The notes beneath the pieces were generated by a model. That model was not told the origin of the DNA, did no database searches, and worked only from the letters and a program-made list of their open reading frames with translations. This document shows positions 43,225-52,394 of a DNA stretch of 64,000 bases, piece by piece. The stretch lies in NCBI GenBank assembly GCA_027488335.1, contig JAIYBU010000201.1, positions 1 through 64,000 of the forward strand, written 5' to 3'. This DNA comes from Cytophagaceae bacterium. GTDB taxonomy: Bacteria > Bacteroidota > Bacteroidia > Cytophagales > Spirosomataceae. Each line of letters begins with the position of its first letter. Position 1 is the stretch's first letter. Made by a program: the position numbers and the translations under genes.

Positions 43225-43923
43225 ATGGCGTATAAACATCTTTTCTTCGACCTCGACCATACGCTTTGGGATTTTGAACGAAATTCGGCTGAATGTTTGG
43301 CGGATATTTATGAAATTTTTGATTTTAAAAGTCTAAATATTAGCACCTTAGAGGCGTTTCAACAAGAATTTTCGATTGTGAATAAGCACCATTGGAGCTT
43401 GCTCGAACAAAATCTGATTACGCACGATGAACTTCGCCGTCGAAGATTTCAAGAAACGCTCGAAAATCTTGGAGTAAAAGGCCTCAAAAAGTCATTTGGT
43501 CTCGAAATTAATGAATATTTTTTAGCTCTTTTACCCAAAAAAGCCCATTTGATTGAAGGTGCCGTTGACATTCTGGACTATCTTTTGCCCAAGTATGAGT
43601 TGCATATTATCAGCAATGGCTGGCAAGATATTCAAGTAAATAAAATGAAAAGCTCCGAAATACACCATTATTTCGGCGAAATCATAACCAATGAATTGGC
43701 TGGAACTCGCAAACCCGACCGCCGAATATTTGATTATGCACTGGAGGCCACGAAGGCAAACCTTGCAGAAAGTTTGATGATTGGCGATAACTACGAAGCC
43801 GATATTTTGGGGGCAATCAATGCCAATATGGATACGGTTTTTTATAATCCTGATAATATCCCGACTGGACAAAAACCTACATTTGACATAAAGAAATTGA
43901 TTGAACTGAAAGAAATTTTGTAG
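43225..43923 (+). CDS. YjjG-family HAD nucleotidase
   Basis: I chose the ATG at 43225 (MAYKHLFFDLDHTLWDF), which is 4 bp after the ferredoxin stop; the track start at 43204 overlaps that gene. The 232-residue HAD enzyme has FDLDHTLWDF (DxDxT nucleophile), LHIISNGWQDIQ (motif II Ser/Asn), the Lys of GTRKPDRRIFDYA and IGDNYEADILGA (motif IV). YjjG-type enzymes dephosphorylate non-canonical pyrimidine nucleotides. The match to the family start and spacing is good; physiological substrate is inferred. Confidence 0.85.
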   Translation: MAYKHLFFDLDHTLWDFERNSAECLADIYEIFDFKSLNISTLEAFQQEFSIVNKHHWSLLEQNLITHDELRRRRFQETLENLGVKGLKKSFGLEINEYFLALLPKKAHLIEGAVDILDYLLPKYELHIISNGWQDIQVNKMKSSEIHHYFGEIITNELAGTRKPDRRIFDYALEATKANLAESLMIGDNYEADILGAINANMDTVFYNPDNIPTGQKPTFDIKKLIELKEIL

Positions 43924-43968
43924 AATTGTAGGGCAAGTTTTCATAGGAGTTGTGGACAAACTCATCCC
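43923..43968. repeat. GTAGGACAGGTTTT-type dispersed repeat, copy 1
   Basis: GAATTGTAGGGCAAGTTTTC, followed by ATAGGAGTTGTGGACAAAC, resembles 46733-46773 (about 30 of 38 positions agree by eye) and the start of 56939-56975. Confidence 0.6.
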
Positions 43969-44036
43969 GTCGGAGAAATGGTTAGAAAATACCCACTAAA
44001 ATAGCTTGAAAACTTGTTCTACTAAGTTTATAAAGT

Positions 44037-44492
44037 ATGAAAATCGAATACGACGCTATCATCCAAAAAGACGAAGAACACAATGGTTCTTACTGCGATA
44101 TTCCGTTTGATGTTTTTGAAACTTTTGGTAAGAAACGAGTAAAAATTCGAGCCCTCATTGATACCGTTGAGTATCGTGGTCTGCTTACGCCAATGGGTGG
44201 TAAATATGGCCTTTTTATGAACAAAGAGGTGCGTGATAAAGTAGGTAAAGCTTTCGGTGATACGGTGCATATTTCGATACAAGAAGATACTGAACCACGG
44301 GTTGTGGAAATACCACAAGATTTGCTCGAGGCAATGTTGGCGGCCGATGTAAAACCATTTTTTGATAGTTTATCGTTTACACACCAAAAAGAATACGTTC
44401 AGTGGATTTTAGAGGCAAAAAAAGAAGATACTCGCCAAAACAGACTACTGAAAGCCATCGAAATGATGCAAAATAAAATCAAAACCAGATAA
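44037..44492 (+). CDS. DUF1905 / YdeI-OmdA-type protein
   Basis: The 151-residue cytoplasmic protein has an N-terminal DUF1905 beta barrel-like domain (YDAIIQKDEEHNGSYCDIPF, VKIRALIDTVEYRGLLTPMGG, VGKAFGDTVHISIQED) followed by the bacteriocin-protection/YdeI-OmdA helical domain (FDSLSFTHQKEYVQWILEAK, ETR-like DTRQNRLLKAIEMM). The function of this family is unknown. It is 11 bp before a DinB-like gene, so the two are likely co-transcribed. Confidence 0.8.
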   Translation: MKIEYDAIIQKDEEHNGSYCDIPFDVFETFGKKRVKIRALIDTVEYRGLLTPMGGKYGLFMNKEVRDKVGKAFGDTVHISIQEDTEPRVVEIPQDLLEAMLAADVKPFFDSLSFTHQKEYVQWILEAKKEDTRQNRLLKAIEMMQNKIKTR

Positions 44493-44503
44493 TTTTCGAT
44501 TTC

Positions 44504-44986
44504 ATGCAAGCCACTGCCCAACATTTACGCCAAACTCTTGATTACGTTTTGCCTTTTTTGAGGGTTATTACTGACGAAGAAGCAAGTACGAAGCCTTTAC
44601 CCTACAAATGGTCAAAGAAAGAGGTTTTAGGGCATTTGATAGATTCGGCCTGTAATAATCAGCAGAAGTTTGTCAGAATGATGGCACAACCACACCTTGA
44701 TTTTGTGGGTTATGCTCAAGATTTTTGGGTAAGCGAGCAGCATTACAACCAAGTATCTTGGCCTGCATTGATTAACTTGTGGTATGCTTATAATCAGCAT
44801 ATTGCTCATATTATCGAATTTGTAAACCCCGATTTTTTGCAAAATACCATTACCATAAACGGGATAGGGCTTTTCAAACTCGAATTTATTATGCAGGATT
44901 ATGCCGAGCATTTAAAACACCACTTAAAAGCAATTTTACCAGAAATTGGCTTAGAAAGTACATTTTCAAATGTGTATAGTGCCTAA
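44504..44986 (+). CDS. DinB-like family protein
   Basis: The 160-residue four-helix protein has the DinB fold histidines: EVLGHLIDSACNNQQKF on the first metal-binding helix and EFIMQDYAEHLKHHLKAI on the last. DinB-like enzymes include metal-dependent thiol transferases; most members, like this one, have no known substrate. The WSKKEVLGHLIDS motif and the late EH..HH set are typical. It follows the DUF1905 gene by 11 bp and ends in a strong terminator. Confidence 0.83.
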   Translation: MQATAQHLRQTLDYVLPFLRVITDEEASTKPLPYKWSKKEVLGHLIDSACNNQQKFVRMMAQPHLDFVGYAQDFWVSEQHYNQVSWPALINLWYAYNQHIAHIIEFVNPDFLQNTITINGIGLFKLEFIMQDYAEHLKHHLKAILPEIGLESTFSNVYSA

Positions 44987-45018
44987 ACTATTTGGAATAA
45001 AACCTTCAGTTTCGTTTC

Positions 45019-45069
45019 AAATAAAAGAGCGAAATAGAGTTTTTAAAGCTCTATTTCGCTCTTTTATTT
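45019..45069 (+). terminator. 21-bp perfect terminator hairpin
   Basis: Arms at 45019-45039 and 45049-45069 (AAAGAGCGAAATAGAG core) are exact complements with a 9-nt loop and T-rich right side. Confidence 0.9.
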
Positions 45070-45155
45070 TACATCACTAAGCTCTCAGGGCTTCCCGAAA
45101 TAATCTCAATATTCATAAATACTTTATTATTAACCTTATTTGAATCCTAATTTAC

Positions 45156-45872
45156 TCAAAAATTCATCGGAATATCCATCAACAACACTTCTGCATCGCT
45201 ACTGGCTTTGATTTGTAATGCCCCTGTCTCGCTTACACCCAGGGCGTCTCTACGACCCAGTTTTTGACCATTTATTTCGATTTCTCCTTCTAAAACAAAC
45301 GCATAAACACCGTTTCCTTGACGTTTGATTTCGTAAGAGGTTTCAACACCTGTTTCGAAATTTCCGAGCGAAAACCACGCATCTTGATTAATGCCTACGC
45401 CCCCATCGTTTGATTCGAGCGGAGAAACCACCGTCTGAAATTTATTTTTACGCTCTTCAATCGAAAACTCTTTTTGGTCATAGCGAGGCTCAATATTACG
45501 GAGTTTCGGGAATACCCAAATCTGCAAAAACTTCACGGCTTCACCATGATTTTTGTTTTTTTCAGAGTGATAAATCCCCGTTCCTGCCGACATAATTTGT
45601 ACTTCACCTTTTCGGATAACGGCCGTATTGCCCATACTATCTTTATGCTCCAAATCTCCCGAGAGTGGAATCGAAATGATTTCCATATTATCATGCGGAT
45701 GCGTACCAAAGCCCATTCCCCCCGAAACGGTATCATCGTTTAACACCCTTAAAGCACCAAAATGAATTTTGTTTGGGTCGTGGAAACCAGCAAAACTAAA
45801 AGAATGATAGCTATTGAGCCAACCATGATTAGCATGTCCACGTTCGTCGGCTTTGTGAAATATCGTTTTCAT
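45156..45872 (-). CDS. Pirin family protein
   Basis: I chose the ATG at 45872 (MKTIFHKADERG), four codons inside the track ORF, as usual for pirins. The 238-residue bicupin has the full pirin metal quartet: His58 and His60 in GTHPHDNMEI, His102 and Glu104 in IYHSEKN. The short upstream starts add MYFN only. Bacterial pirins include quercetin dioxygenases and redox regulators; function here is unspecified. The gene is monocistronic. Confidence 0.88.
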   Translation of the reverse strand: MKTIFHKADERGHANHGWLNSYHSFSFAGFHDPNKIHFGALRVLNDDTVSGGMGFGTHPHDNMEIISIPLSGDLEHKDSMGNTAVIRKGEVQIMSAGTGIYHSEKNKNHGEAVKFLQIWVFPKLRNIEPRYDQKEFSIEERKNKFQTVVSPLESNDGGVGINQDAWFSLGNFETGVETSYEIKRQGNGVYAFVLEGEIEINGQKLGRRDALGVSETGALQIKASSDAEVLLMDIPMNF

Positions 45873-46003
45873 ATTAAAATACATTTACATTTAATGTATA
45901 TACATATTTATATTTCATTTAGTTCATTGATGACTAATAAATCAGTAAAAATTGATGTTGGAAAATTATAAGTCGCTGATTGATAGAGTAGTATCTATTT
46001 TAT

Positions 46004-46675
46004 TTACCCTTCAATAGCACGATTCAGAAAGGCAATGTATGGCTGCATGGCTTTGAATCCTTCCAAAACGATTTCAGTAAAATTGGGCTTCAAGATTTCG
46101 TTTGTATTAATAAGCGAAGATGTCGTGAAACTTTTGAGTTTAATCAACTCAATGGCAGGATTAGCATCATCATAGCCTTTGGGTGGACGAACCGTTGCGG
46201 CTTCTCTATCAAGTCCATTCGGAAAATGTTTTTTGAAGCTTTCGGCGTTTAAAATAGTTCTAATTTCATCAAAATTATAGTCGATTTCAATACGAATCTT
46301 TTTTAAATCATCAGGTTCGGGCATCCAGATTCCGCCCGCCAAAAAGCATTGTGTTGGGTCGATGTGCAAATAATAACCTGCCGAATGGGCCTTTTTGCCA
46401 CCTTTGCTAAATGACGCTCCAAAATTGGTTTTGTAAGGGTCTTTGTTTTTAGAAAAACGTACATCACGGTTAATTCTGAATGTACAATTTTTGACTTCGA
46501 GTTGGGCTTCTTCGATACCTCTATCAAACCTTCCGATGCCTTTGATGAGTTCTTGCACTACTTCGGCAAAGTTTTTCTTGGCTGTTTCGTAGGTTTTGCG
46601 GTTGGTATCGAACCACGGTTTGTTATTGTTTTCTTTGAGTGCCGAAAGAAATTGAAGGGTTTGTGCTTGAATCAT
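46004..46675 (-). CDS. DUF2461 (TIGR02453) family protein
   Basis: The 223-residue protein shows FLSALKENNNKPWFDTNRKTYE near the start, FRINRDVRFSKNKDPYKTNFG and GGKKAHSAGYYLHIDP, all diagnostic of DUF2461. The family is widespread, cytoplasmic and of unknown function; several fungal and bacterial members are linked to stress or metal phenotypes without mechanism. It is monocistronic between repeat elements. Confidence 0.87.
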   Translation of the reverse strand: MIQAQTLQFLSALKENNNKPWFDTNRKTYETAKKNFAEVVQELIKGIGRFDRGIEEAQLEVKNCTFRINRDVRFSKNKDPYKTNFGASFSKGGKKAHSAGYYLHIDPTQCFLAGGIWMPEPDDLKKIRIEIDYNFDEIRTILNAESFKKHFPNGLDREAATVRPPKGYDDANPAIELIKLKSFTTSSLINTNEILKPNFTEIVLEGFKAMQPYIAFLNRAIEG

Positions 46676-46732
46676 AAATTTGATTTTATATGAATAAAAT
46701 TAACAAGTCAAAACTGCGAAAAGTTTACGAAA

Positions 46733-46773
46733 GTAGGACAGGTTTTTATCGGAATTGCGAACAAAACCCTGTC
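46733..46773. repeat. GTAGGACAGGTTTT-type dispersed repeat, copy 2
   Basis: GTAGGACAGGTTTTTATCGG followed by AATTGCGAACAAAACCCTGTC; it aligns with copy 1 at 43923, and its ends (GACAGGTTTT, AAAACCCTGTC) form an imperfect dyad. Confidence 0.6.
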
Positions 46774-46808
46774 AACAAAGCAAGATTAAAAGATTTGTGA
46801 AACTTTTC

Positions 46809-47795
46809 CTACACCCCAACCTCATTCCCTGATTTCTGTCCTTGCTCAAAAGCGGTTATATTATTGAGCGTAATGGCTGCAATTTGGGTTAGAGCTTCTT
46901 CGGTCAGAAAACCTTGATGCGAGGTGATTAACACATTCGGAAACGTCATCAATCGAGCCAGTGTATCATCAATCAAAATTTCTTCCGAAAGGTCATTAAA
47001 GAAAATATTACTTTCTTGTTCGTAAACATCCAATCCTAAATAACCCAGTTTTTTACTTTTTAGCCCTTCAATTACTGCTTGCGTATCAACCAATGCTCCA
47101 CGGCTTGTATTGATAAGCATTGCACCAGTCTTCATTTGAGCGATAGAAGTTTGGTTAATCAAATGAAGGGTTTTATCGGTAAGCGGGCAATGCAGCGAAA
47201 TAATATCTGATTGTTGCAAAACTTCGTCGAGCGAAGCATATTTTACGCCTGCATCTATTAAACTTTGATTCGGAAAAATATCATAAGCCATTACTTTACA
47301 GCCAAAACCTTGCATGATACGTGCAAAAGCTTCACCGATTTTTCCTGTACCAATTACGCCAACGGTTTTTTGATAAAGGTCAAAACCAATGAGTTTTTCG
47401 AGCGAAAAGTTACCTTCACGGACACGGTTATAGGCTTTGTGCGTTTTCCGATTGAGGGTCATTATCAACGCAATGGCGTGCTCGGCCACGGCATGAGGCG
47501 AGTACGCAGGTACACGTACAACACGAATATTTGCGTTTTTTGCAGCTTCTAAATCAATATTATTGAAACCTGCACAACGTAACGCAATGAGTTTGATACC
47601 TAATTTTGCCAATTTTGCGATGATTACGGCATTTACTTTATCATTTACAAAAACACAGATGCCATCGAAGCCTTCGGCCAAACGAACGGATGATTCGTTC
47701 AAAGCCACCTCATAAAAAGTGAGTTGGTGCGTTTGATTATGCTTTTCAAAGAAATCTTTATCGTAGGGTTTTGTGCTAAAAAAGGCAATTTTCAT
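46809..47795 (-). CDS. ldhA: D-lactate dehydrogenase (LdhA-type 2-hydroxyacid dehydrogenase)
   Basis: The 328-residue NAD-dependent enzyme has the start MKIAFFSTKPYDKDFF, typical of LdhA, then LIALRCAGFNNIDLEAAK, the substrate segment VPAYSPHAVAEHAI, the nucleotide site TVGVIGTGKIGEAFARI, the catalytic Arg in INTSRGALVD, Glu in LDVYEQE and His in ITSHQGFLTEEA. It interconverts pyruvate and D-lactate; fermentative lactate production or lactate use are both possible. The gene is on its own, with the PorV-like gene 49 bp upstream on the same strand. Confidence 0.9.
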   Translation of the reverse strand: MKIAFFSTKPYDKDFFEKHNQTHQLTFYEVALNESSVRLAEGFDGICVFVNDKVNAVIIAKLAKLGIKLIALRCAGFNNIDLEAAKNANIRVVRVPAYSPHAVAEHAIALIMTLNRKTHKAYNRVREGNFSLEKLIGFDLYQKTVGVIGTGKIGEAFARIMQGFGCKVMAYDIFPNQSLIDAGVKYASLDEVLQQSDIISLHCPLTDKTLHLINQTSIAQMKTGAMLINTSRGALVDTQAVIEGLKSKKLGYLGLDVYEQESNIFFNDLSEEILIDDTLARLMTFPNVLITSHQGFLTEEALTQIAAITLNNITAFEQGQKSGNEVGV

Positions 47796-47843
47796 GAAGA
47801 AAAATGTATTTCGTGAGTAATTATTCGGTGAATATACGAATAA

Positions 47844-48674
47844 TTATTGACTGCTACTTTTACAAATTTGGTAGCTAATTGATAAATGATTAGAAAACCC
47901 TAAGGCCGAATGGCTACTAAGGGCATAGTCAAAAATAAATTGTTTAGATTGAAAGCCAAATCCAAAATGTGCATTATTGAGCTTCGAGGTAAGCCCTGTG
48001 CGAAGATAAAAATTCTTGACAATTTGGTATTCTAAACCTGCTTTAATAATCATTGGGAGTTCAATATTTTTTTCGGCTTCGGCTACCAATAAAATTTGTT
48101 TAGTCGGAGTGAAAGAAAGCCCCAAGCGTAAGACCGTTGGAATATATTGCGAAGCAAAAAGTTTTGCACCAGTGAGGTTATACGCATGAAAGCCCATTTG
48201 TACTTTTGTGCTAAATTTAGTCATTATCCCCAATTCCGTCAACAACGTATTTTTTGAAGCAAAGTTTTCGATAGCTGCCTGAAAATAGCTTGCTTTTAGC
48301 CCCAGAGCCACCCGATTCATACTTTTTCCGATAGCCAAACCCAGTTTTTGTTCATTATAAAGTTTATCGCCAAAACGCTCAATACTCAGTCCGACGTTAG
48401 TAAGTTTTGTGTTATAATTGCCCGTTAATGAGAGGGTTTGTAAGCCTGCAATGTTGTAGCGTGCATGATAGGAAGTGCTGACGTAGTTTTCTTGTAGAAA
48501 TCCCAAACCAGCGGGGTTGCTAAAAACCGAATTTCGGTCGGCCAAAGCTACGTTTGCATTACCAATTCCCCAACTTTTTGCCCCAATCGGGTAGGGGTCA
48601 CCTGAAGCAAAAATCAAATGTGTTTTCAAAAGAAATATTGTTCCGAAGAAAACGAGTGTTTTCCACTTTCTCAT
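47844..48674 (-). CDS. PorV/PorQ-like outer-membrane protein
   Basis: I chose the ATG at 48674 (MRKWKTLVFFGTIFLLKTHL), which opens a signal peptide ending near IFAS; the track start is 12 codons longer. The mature protein of about 250 residues begins DPYPIGAKSWGIGNANVALADRNSVFSNPAGLGFL, the PorV/UPF0164 hallmark of a barrel following an N-terminal GNA..A...NPAGL segment, and continues with 12 or so predicted strands. PorV-type proteins work with type IX secretion, but many paralogs have other roles. I do not claim T9SS function. It lies 49 bp before ldhA. Confidence 0.78.
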   Translation of the reverse strand: MRKWKTLVFFGTIFLLKTHLIFASGDPYPIGAKSWGIGNANVALADRNSVFSNPAGLGFLQENYVSTSYHARYNIAGLQTLSLTGNYNTKLTNVGLSIERFGDKLYNEQKLGLAIGKSMNRVALGLKASYFQAAIENFASKNTLLTELGIMTKFSTKVQMGFHAYNLTGAKLFASQYIPTVLRLGLSFTPTKQILLVAEAEKNIELPMIIKAGLEYQIVKNFYLRTGLTSKLNNAHFGFGFQSKQFIFDYALSSHSALGFSNHLSISYQICKSSSQ

Positions 48675-48760
48675 AAATTCTTTACGATGCACAGCAATTG
48701 ATTTTAACATTTCTCTAAATTTTGGGCAAAATAGAGAAATCTAAAGAATTGGGCAAATAA

Positions 48761-48804
48761 AAAAAACATGAAGCCTTTACCGAAGGTCTGACTTCATGTT
48801 TTTT
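48761..48804 (-). terminator. Terminator of the 48839-50086 gene
   Basis: AAAAAACATGAAG and CTTCATGTTTTTT are perfect 13-nt complements. The loop contains ACCGAAGGTCTG, repeated as ACCGTAGGTCTG at 48817. Confidence 0.8.
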
Positions 48805-48838
48805 ATCGGGGTTTTCACCGTAGGTCTGGCCTTGAATA

Positions 48839-50086
48839 TTAATTGAATCTACGTTTCACTATGTCAATAAATTCTTCGGCTTCTGCACCTGTAATATCCC
48901 ACATGTAGCGAGGAACATATTTTTTCAAAATCAATTCTTTAGCTTCGCTAAAATCTTTACAAAGTTCGAGTTCTTCGAGTGCGTGTGAGAAAGCCTGAAT
49001 ATTACCGCCAAAAAGATTATTAGTAAATAAAAAACGTTGATTCAATGAAATGGCCCCTGTAATACCTTCGATGCGTGAATTTTGGTGATAATCCAACACC
49101 GATTTGCTCGACTGGGTTTGGTCATTGACTGATTTTTGTTCGCTGGCCAATTTTTCATTGAGGCGAATATCTTCGACTTCTTTATTTACTACTTTCTCTG
49201 TAACAACTTCACTGATTTTGGGTACAAGCAATTCTATCTTCTGCTCATATATTGGCGTTGGCTCAGGTCTTTGCACAACTTCTAAGGGTTTTTCTGCATA
49301 CACTCGTGCAGGCTCAATCATACGCTCAACTACTGGTGGAGGTGTTTCGATAATTCTTTCTATTGCTGGTTGTGGTGCATATCTTGGTTGTTGAACTTCT
49401 TCTCTTGGTTGGGAAGTTGGTACTATGAAATCAAAGAAAGAAGCATTTTCGGGTGCTACTTTTGGTGCTTCTTTGCTCGGAACTAATTCTTCGGGAATCG
49501 GAACGATTTCTGCTAATTGGGCTAAATATTTTTCAGGATTTTCGACCGAAAGCGGTGTTTCTTCGAGCCAAGTCATGGCTTGATTCGCAAATACAAACTC
49601 TTGTCCATTGAGTTTTTCAGCCAGTTTTGGCAAAATATCTTTATTAATCAAAATATATTTGGTGAGCGGACGAATGTTTTCGTGACTAAATTTGAAACTC
49701 GGTAAATCTCGCATCAATTCTTTATAAAAAGTTTGAGGCTCTAAGATAAGCACTAAGGTCTCGCCAACAGAATCAACTAAAAGAGGCTCAAAATGCTCTC
49801 TTTTTATCGAAATATGTTGTGAAACTGTATTCATGAAGGTTTTGAGTGCTTGCTGAACTTCGGCAGCACCGAAATCAAAATACGGACTACGAAGACGTTG
49901 GGTTTCGGCTTGCCATTTGTCAAATAATGCTTTGATTGTCAGCATATTGACTTGCTGAATAGTACTCAGCGAAAGAATTTGCTTTCCTGTAATACTACTA
50001 TATTGAGCAAAAAAATCATCACATACCTTGGCCGCAAAAGCCTTACTGTACCGTTCGACGGCGGACAAATTCAATTTGTTCGACAT
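48839..50086 (-). CDS. Conserved protein of unknown function with Pro/Glu-rich linker
   Basis: The 415-residue protein has no signal peptide or membrane segments. The helical N-terminal domain (1-210, starting LSAVERYSKAFAAKVCDDFF) and a compact C-terminal domain (about 350-415; ISLNQRFLFTNNLFGGN, then LELCKDFSEAKELILKKYV and MWDITGAEAEEFIDIVKRRF) are joined by a Pro/Glu/Val-rich linker with repeated IE.PPPV, PEPTP elements. The C-terminal block looks like the conserved tail of Bacteroidota hypothetical proteins. It is divergent from tdk. I do not recognise a function; a scaffold or adaptor role fits the layout but is a guess. Confidence 0.7.
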   Translation of the reverse strand: MSNKLNLSAVERYSKAFAAKVCDDFFAQYSSITGKQILSLSTIQQVNMLTIKALFDKWQAETQRLRSPYFDFGAAEVQQALKTFMNTVSQHISIKREHFEPLLVDSVGETLVLILEPQTFYKELMRDLPSFKFSHENIRPLTKYILINKDILPKLAEKLNGQEFVFANQAMTWLEETPLSVENPEKYLAQLAEIVPIPEELVPSKEAPKVAPENASFFDFIVPTSQPREEVQQPRYAPQPAIERIIETPPPVVERMIEPARVYAEKPLEVVQRPEPTPIYEQKIELLVPKISEVVTEKVVNKEVEDIRLNEKLASEQKSVNDQTQSSKSVLDYHQNSRIEGITGAISLNQRFLFTNNLFGGNIQAFSHALEELELCKDFSEAKELILKKYVPRYMWDITGAEAEEFIDIVKRRFN

Positions 50087-50233
50087 TATTAAATTCGTTT
50101 TTTTTGTATTTTATTAGTGGTTGGCTATAAATACAGGCTTTATATACTATGGGAAACATCGCCTTTATTTTAACGACAAAAGTAACGCAACTTTGTTGCC
50201 AGTTTTTATTAGAACGAAAAAAATAATTAAATA

Positions 50234-50809
50234 ATGTTTATCGAACCAAAAAGAGGGAGAATTCACGAACAAAAAACTGGCTGGATAGAAGTAGTTTGCG
50301 GCTCGATGTTTTCGGGTAAAACCGAAGAATTGATTCGCCGATTGAAGCGAGCAAAAATAGCGAAGCAAAAAGTAGAGATTTATAAACCTTCGATTGATGT
50401 GCGTTATCACGAAATGGATATTGTATCGCATAATCAGACGGCGATTCGTTCTACGCCTGTACATTCATCGGAGGAAATATTATTGATGACTTCTGATTGC
50501 GAAGTTGTTGGTATCGACGAAGCTCAGTTTTTTGATGAAGGAATTGTGGAAGTAGTCAATAAATTGGCCGAAAACGGTAAGCGGGTAATCATTGCGGGCT
50601 TGGATATGGACTCTCGTGGTATTCCGTTCGGTCCAATGCCCGCTTTGATGTCAATTGCTGAATATGTAACTAAAGTACACGCCATTTGCGTAGTTTGTGG
50701 CGATATTGCCAATTATTCTTATCGAAAAGTACCAAGCGAAGAACAAGTAATGCTCGGAGAATCGGATACTTACGAGGCCCGCTGCCGTAAATGTTTTCAT
50801 GCGGGGTGA
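50234..50809 (+). CDS. tdk: Thymidine kinase (type II, zinc-containing)
   Basis: The 191-residue protein has the P-loop [15 protein letters not shown] (23-37), the Walker B IDEAQFF near 98, the lasso/thymidine region and two zinc CxxC pairs: CVVCGDIA and CRKCF at the end. It phosphorylates thymidine with ATP in salvage. Length is that of TK1-type enzymes. It is divergent from the unknown gene at 48839. No other nucleotide gene is adjacent. Confidence 0.94.
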   Translation: MFIEPKRGRIHEQKTGWIEVVCGSMFSGKTEELIRRLKRAKIAKQKVEIYKPSIDVRYHEMDIVSHNQTAIRSTPVHSSEEILLMTSDCEVVGIDEAQFFDEGIVEVVNKLAENGKRVIIAGLDMDSRGIPFGPMPALMSIAEYVTKVHAICVVCGDIANYSYRKVPSEEQVMLGESDTYEARCRKCFHAG

Positions 50810-50826
50810 GGAGGAAATTACGAATG

Positions 50827-50890
50827 AGGAATGACGAATTACGAGTATTTACACTTTTTACAATATACTCATTCGTAATTCGTCATTCCT
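50827..50890. terminator. Inverted repeat AGGAATGACGAATTACGA between tdk and xylB
   Basis: The 18-nt arms at 50827-50844 and 50873-50890 are exact complements, with related words (AATTACGAATGAGG) just outside. It may terminate both convergent genes but has no T run, so it may be a dispersed palindrome of the word GAATGACGAATTACGA. Confidence 0.6.
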
Positions 50891-50896
50891 TATTTG

Positions 50897-52375
50897 TCAA
50901 TTTAAAACACCTTTCCACTTCTCATAAACTGCCTGATATTCAGCTACTTGAGAAGCATTTGGCTCAATTACTTTCAGCTTGGTTAACTTACTCATCGCTT
51001 CTTTTGGCGAGCTGTAAATTCCTACGCCAAAACCTGCTCCGAGAGCCGCACCTTTTGCTCCGTCTGTATCGTATAACTCAACTGGTGTATTGGTTACATT
51101 CACTAAGGCATTACTAAAAATATCGCTCAAAAACATATTGGCGTTTCCTGCACGAATCACTTTTGGAGTTACGCCATTAGCTTGCATCAATTCAAAACCG
51201 TAGTGTAATGAAAAAGCAATGCCTTCTTGTGCTGCACGGAAAATATGGCTTCTTGAATGAACATTAAAATCGAGATTTTGGAAAGATGCTCCCAAAATTC
51301 GGTTGTTTAGCATACGTTCGGCACCGTTTCCGAAAGGCATTACCAACAGCCCATTGCTACCAATCGGAGCAGTTGCTGCCAACTGATTCATTTCGGCATA
51401 GTTCAGGTTTCCTCCAAAATTTTCTTTTGCCCAACGATTCAAAATACCCGTTCCGTTGATACAAAGTAAAATTCCGATGCGGGTAGTATCTTCGGTCAAT
51501 TGATGATTTACGTGAGCAAACGAATTGATACGAGATTGTGGGTCGTACGAAACTTGGTCGCTTACGGCATAAACCACGCCCGAAGTGCCAGCAGTTGCCG
51601 CAATTTCGCCAGGCTCTAAAACATCCAACGAAAGAGCGTTATTGGGTTGGTCGCCCGCTTTATAAGTTACAGGAATTCCTGCTTTTAGACCCAGACGTTG
51701 AGCAATTTCGCTCGTTACTTCGCCGTGATTACTGAAAACAGGCTTAATTTCGGGAATCAAATCATCATCAAATCCATAATAGTCCATCACATCGGCCGAA
51801 ACTTCGTTGGCTTGAAAATCCCAAAAGATACCTTCCGAAAGTCCAGAATTTGAAGTCGTAATGGCATCGGTGAGCATCATGGCAATATAATCGCCTGGCA
51901 ACATGATTTTGTCACATTGTTCATAAATATGTGGTTCGTTGGCTTTTACCCAAGCGAGTTTCGAAGCCGTAAAATTTCCTGGGGAGTTGAGTAAATGATT
52001 CAAACAAACATCTTCACCAATATCAGAAAAAGCTTTTGCACCAATCTCAACGGCACGGCTATCGCACCAAATAATTGAAGGTCGCAACACTTTTTTGTTT
52101 TTATCGACCATTACCAAGCCGTGCATTTGGTAGGCAATACCAATGGCACCGATATTTTGAGGGTCAAAAACTTTTGAGGTGTTTACACGTTTGATAGCTT
52201 CGATGGTGTTTTTCCACCACATTTCGGGGTCTTGTTCGGCCCAACCTGCTTGCGGGGACGAGATACTCGCCTCAACGTCGGGAAACTGTGCCGAAGCGAT
52301 AACTTGTTGTGTATCAGCATCTACAACTGATGCCTTGATAGAGGATGTGCCAATGTCTATACCGAGTAATAACAT
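50897..52375 (-). CDS. xylB: Xylulokinase
   Basis: The 492-residue FGGY carbohydrate kinase starts MLLLGIDIGTSSIKASVVD (phosphate-1 loop). It has QMHGLVMVDKNKKVLRPSIIWCDSRA, the catalytic Asp segment KAGDQPNNAL and TAGTSGVVYAVS, and the second FGGY signature region RSHIFRAAQEGIAFSLHYGFE. Xylulokinase phosphorylates D-xylulose to feed the pentose phosphate pathway; the length and RPSIIWCDSR support xylulose over glycerol. An MFS gene lies 84 bp upstream on the same strand, but xylB has its own promoter. xylA is not in the window. Confidence 0.9.
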   Translation of the reverse strand: MLLLGIDIGTSSIKASVVDADTQQVIASAQFPDVEASISSPQAGWAEQDPEMWWKNTIEAIKRVNTSKVFDPQNIGAIGIAYQMHGLVMVDKNKKVLRPSIIWCDSRAVEIGAKAFSDIGEDVCLNHLLNSPGNFTASKLAWVKANEPHIYEQCDKIMLPGDYIAMMLTDAITTSNSGLSEGIFWDFQANEVSADVMDYYGFDDDLIPEIKPVFSNHGEVTSEIAQRLGLKAGIPVTYKAGDQPNNALSLDVLEPGEIAATAGTSGVVYAVSDQVSYDPQSRINSFAHVNHQLTEDTTRIGILLCINGTGILNRWAKENFGGNLNYAEMNQLAATAPIGSNGLLVMPFGNGAERMLNNRILGASFQNLDFNVHSRSHIFRAAQEGIAFSLHYGFELMQANGVTPKVIRAGNANMFLSDIFSNALVNVTNTPVELYDTDGAKGAALGAGFGVGIYSSPKEAMSKLTKLKVIEPNASQVAEYQAVYEKWKGVLN

Positions 52376-52394
52376 GATTAGGGGTTTTAATTGT

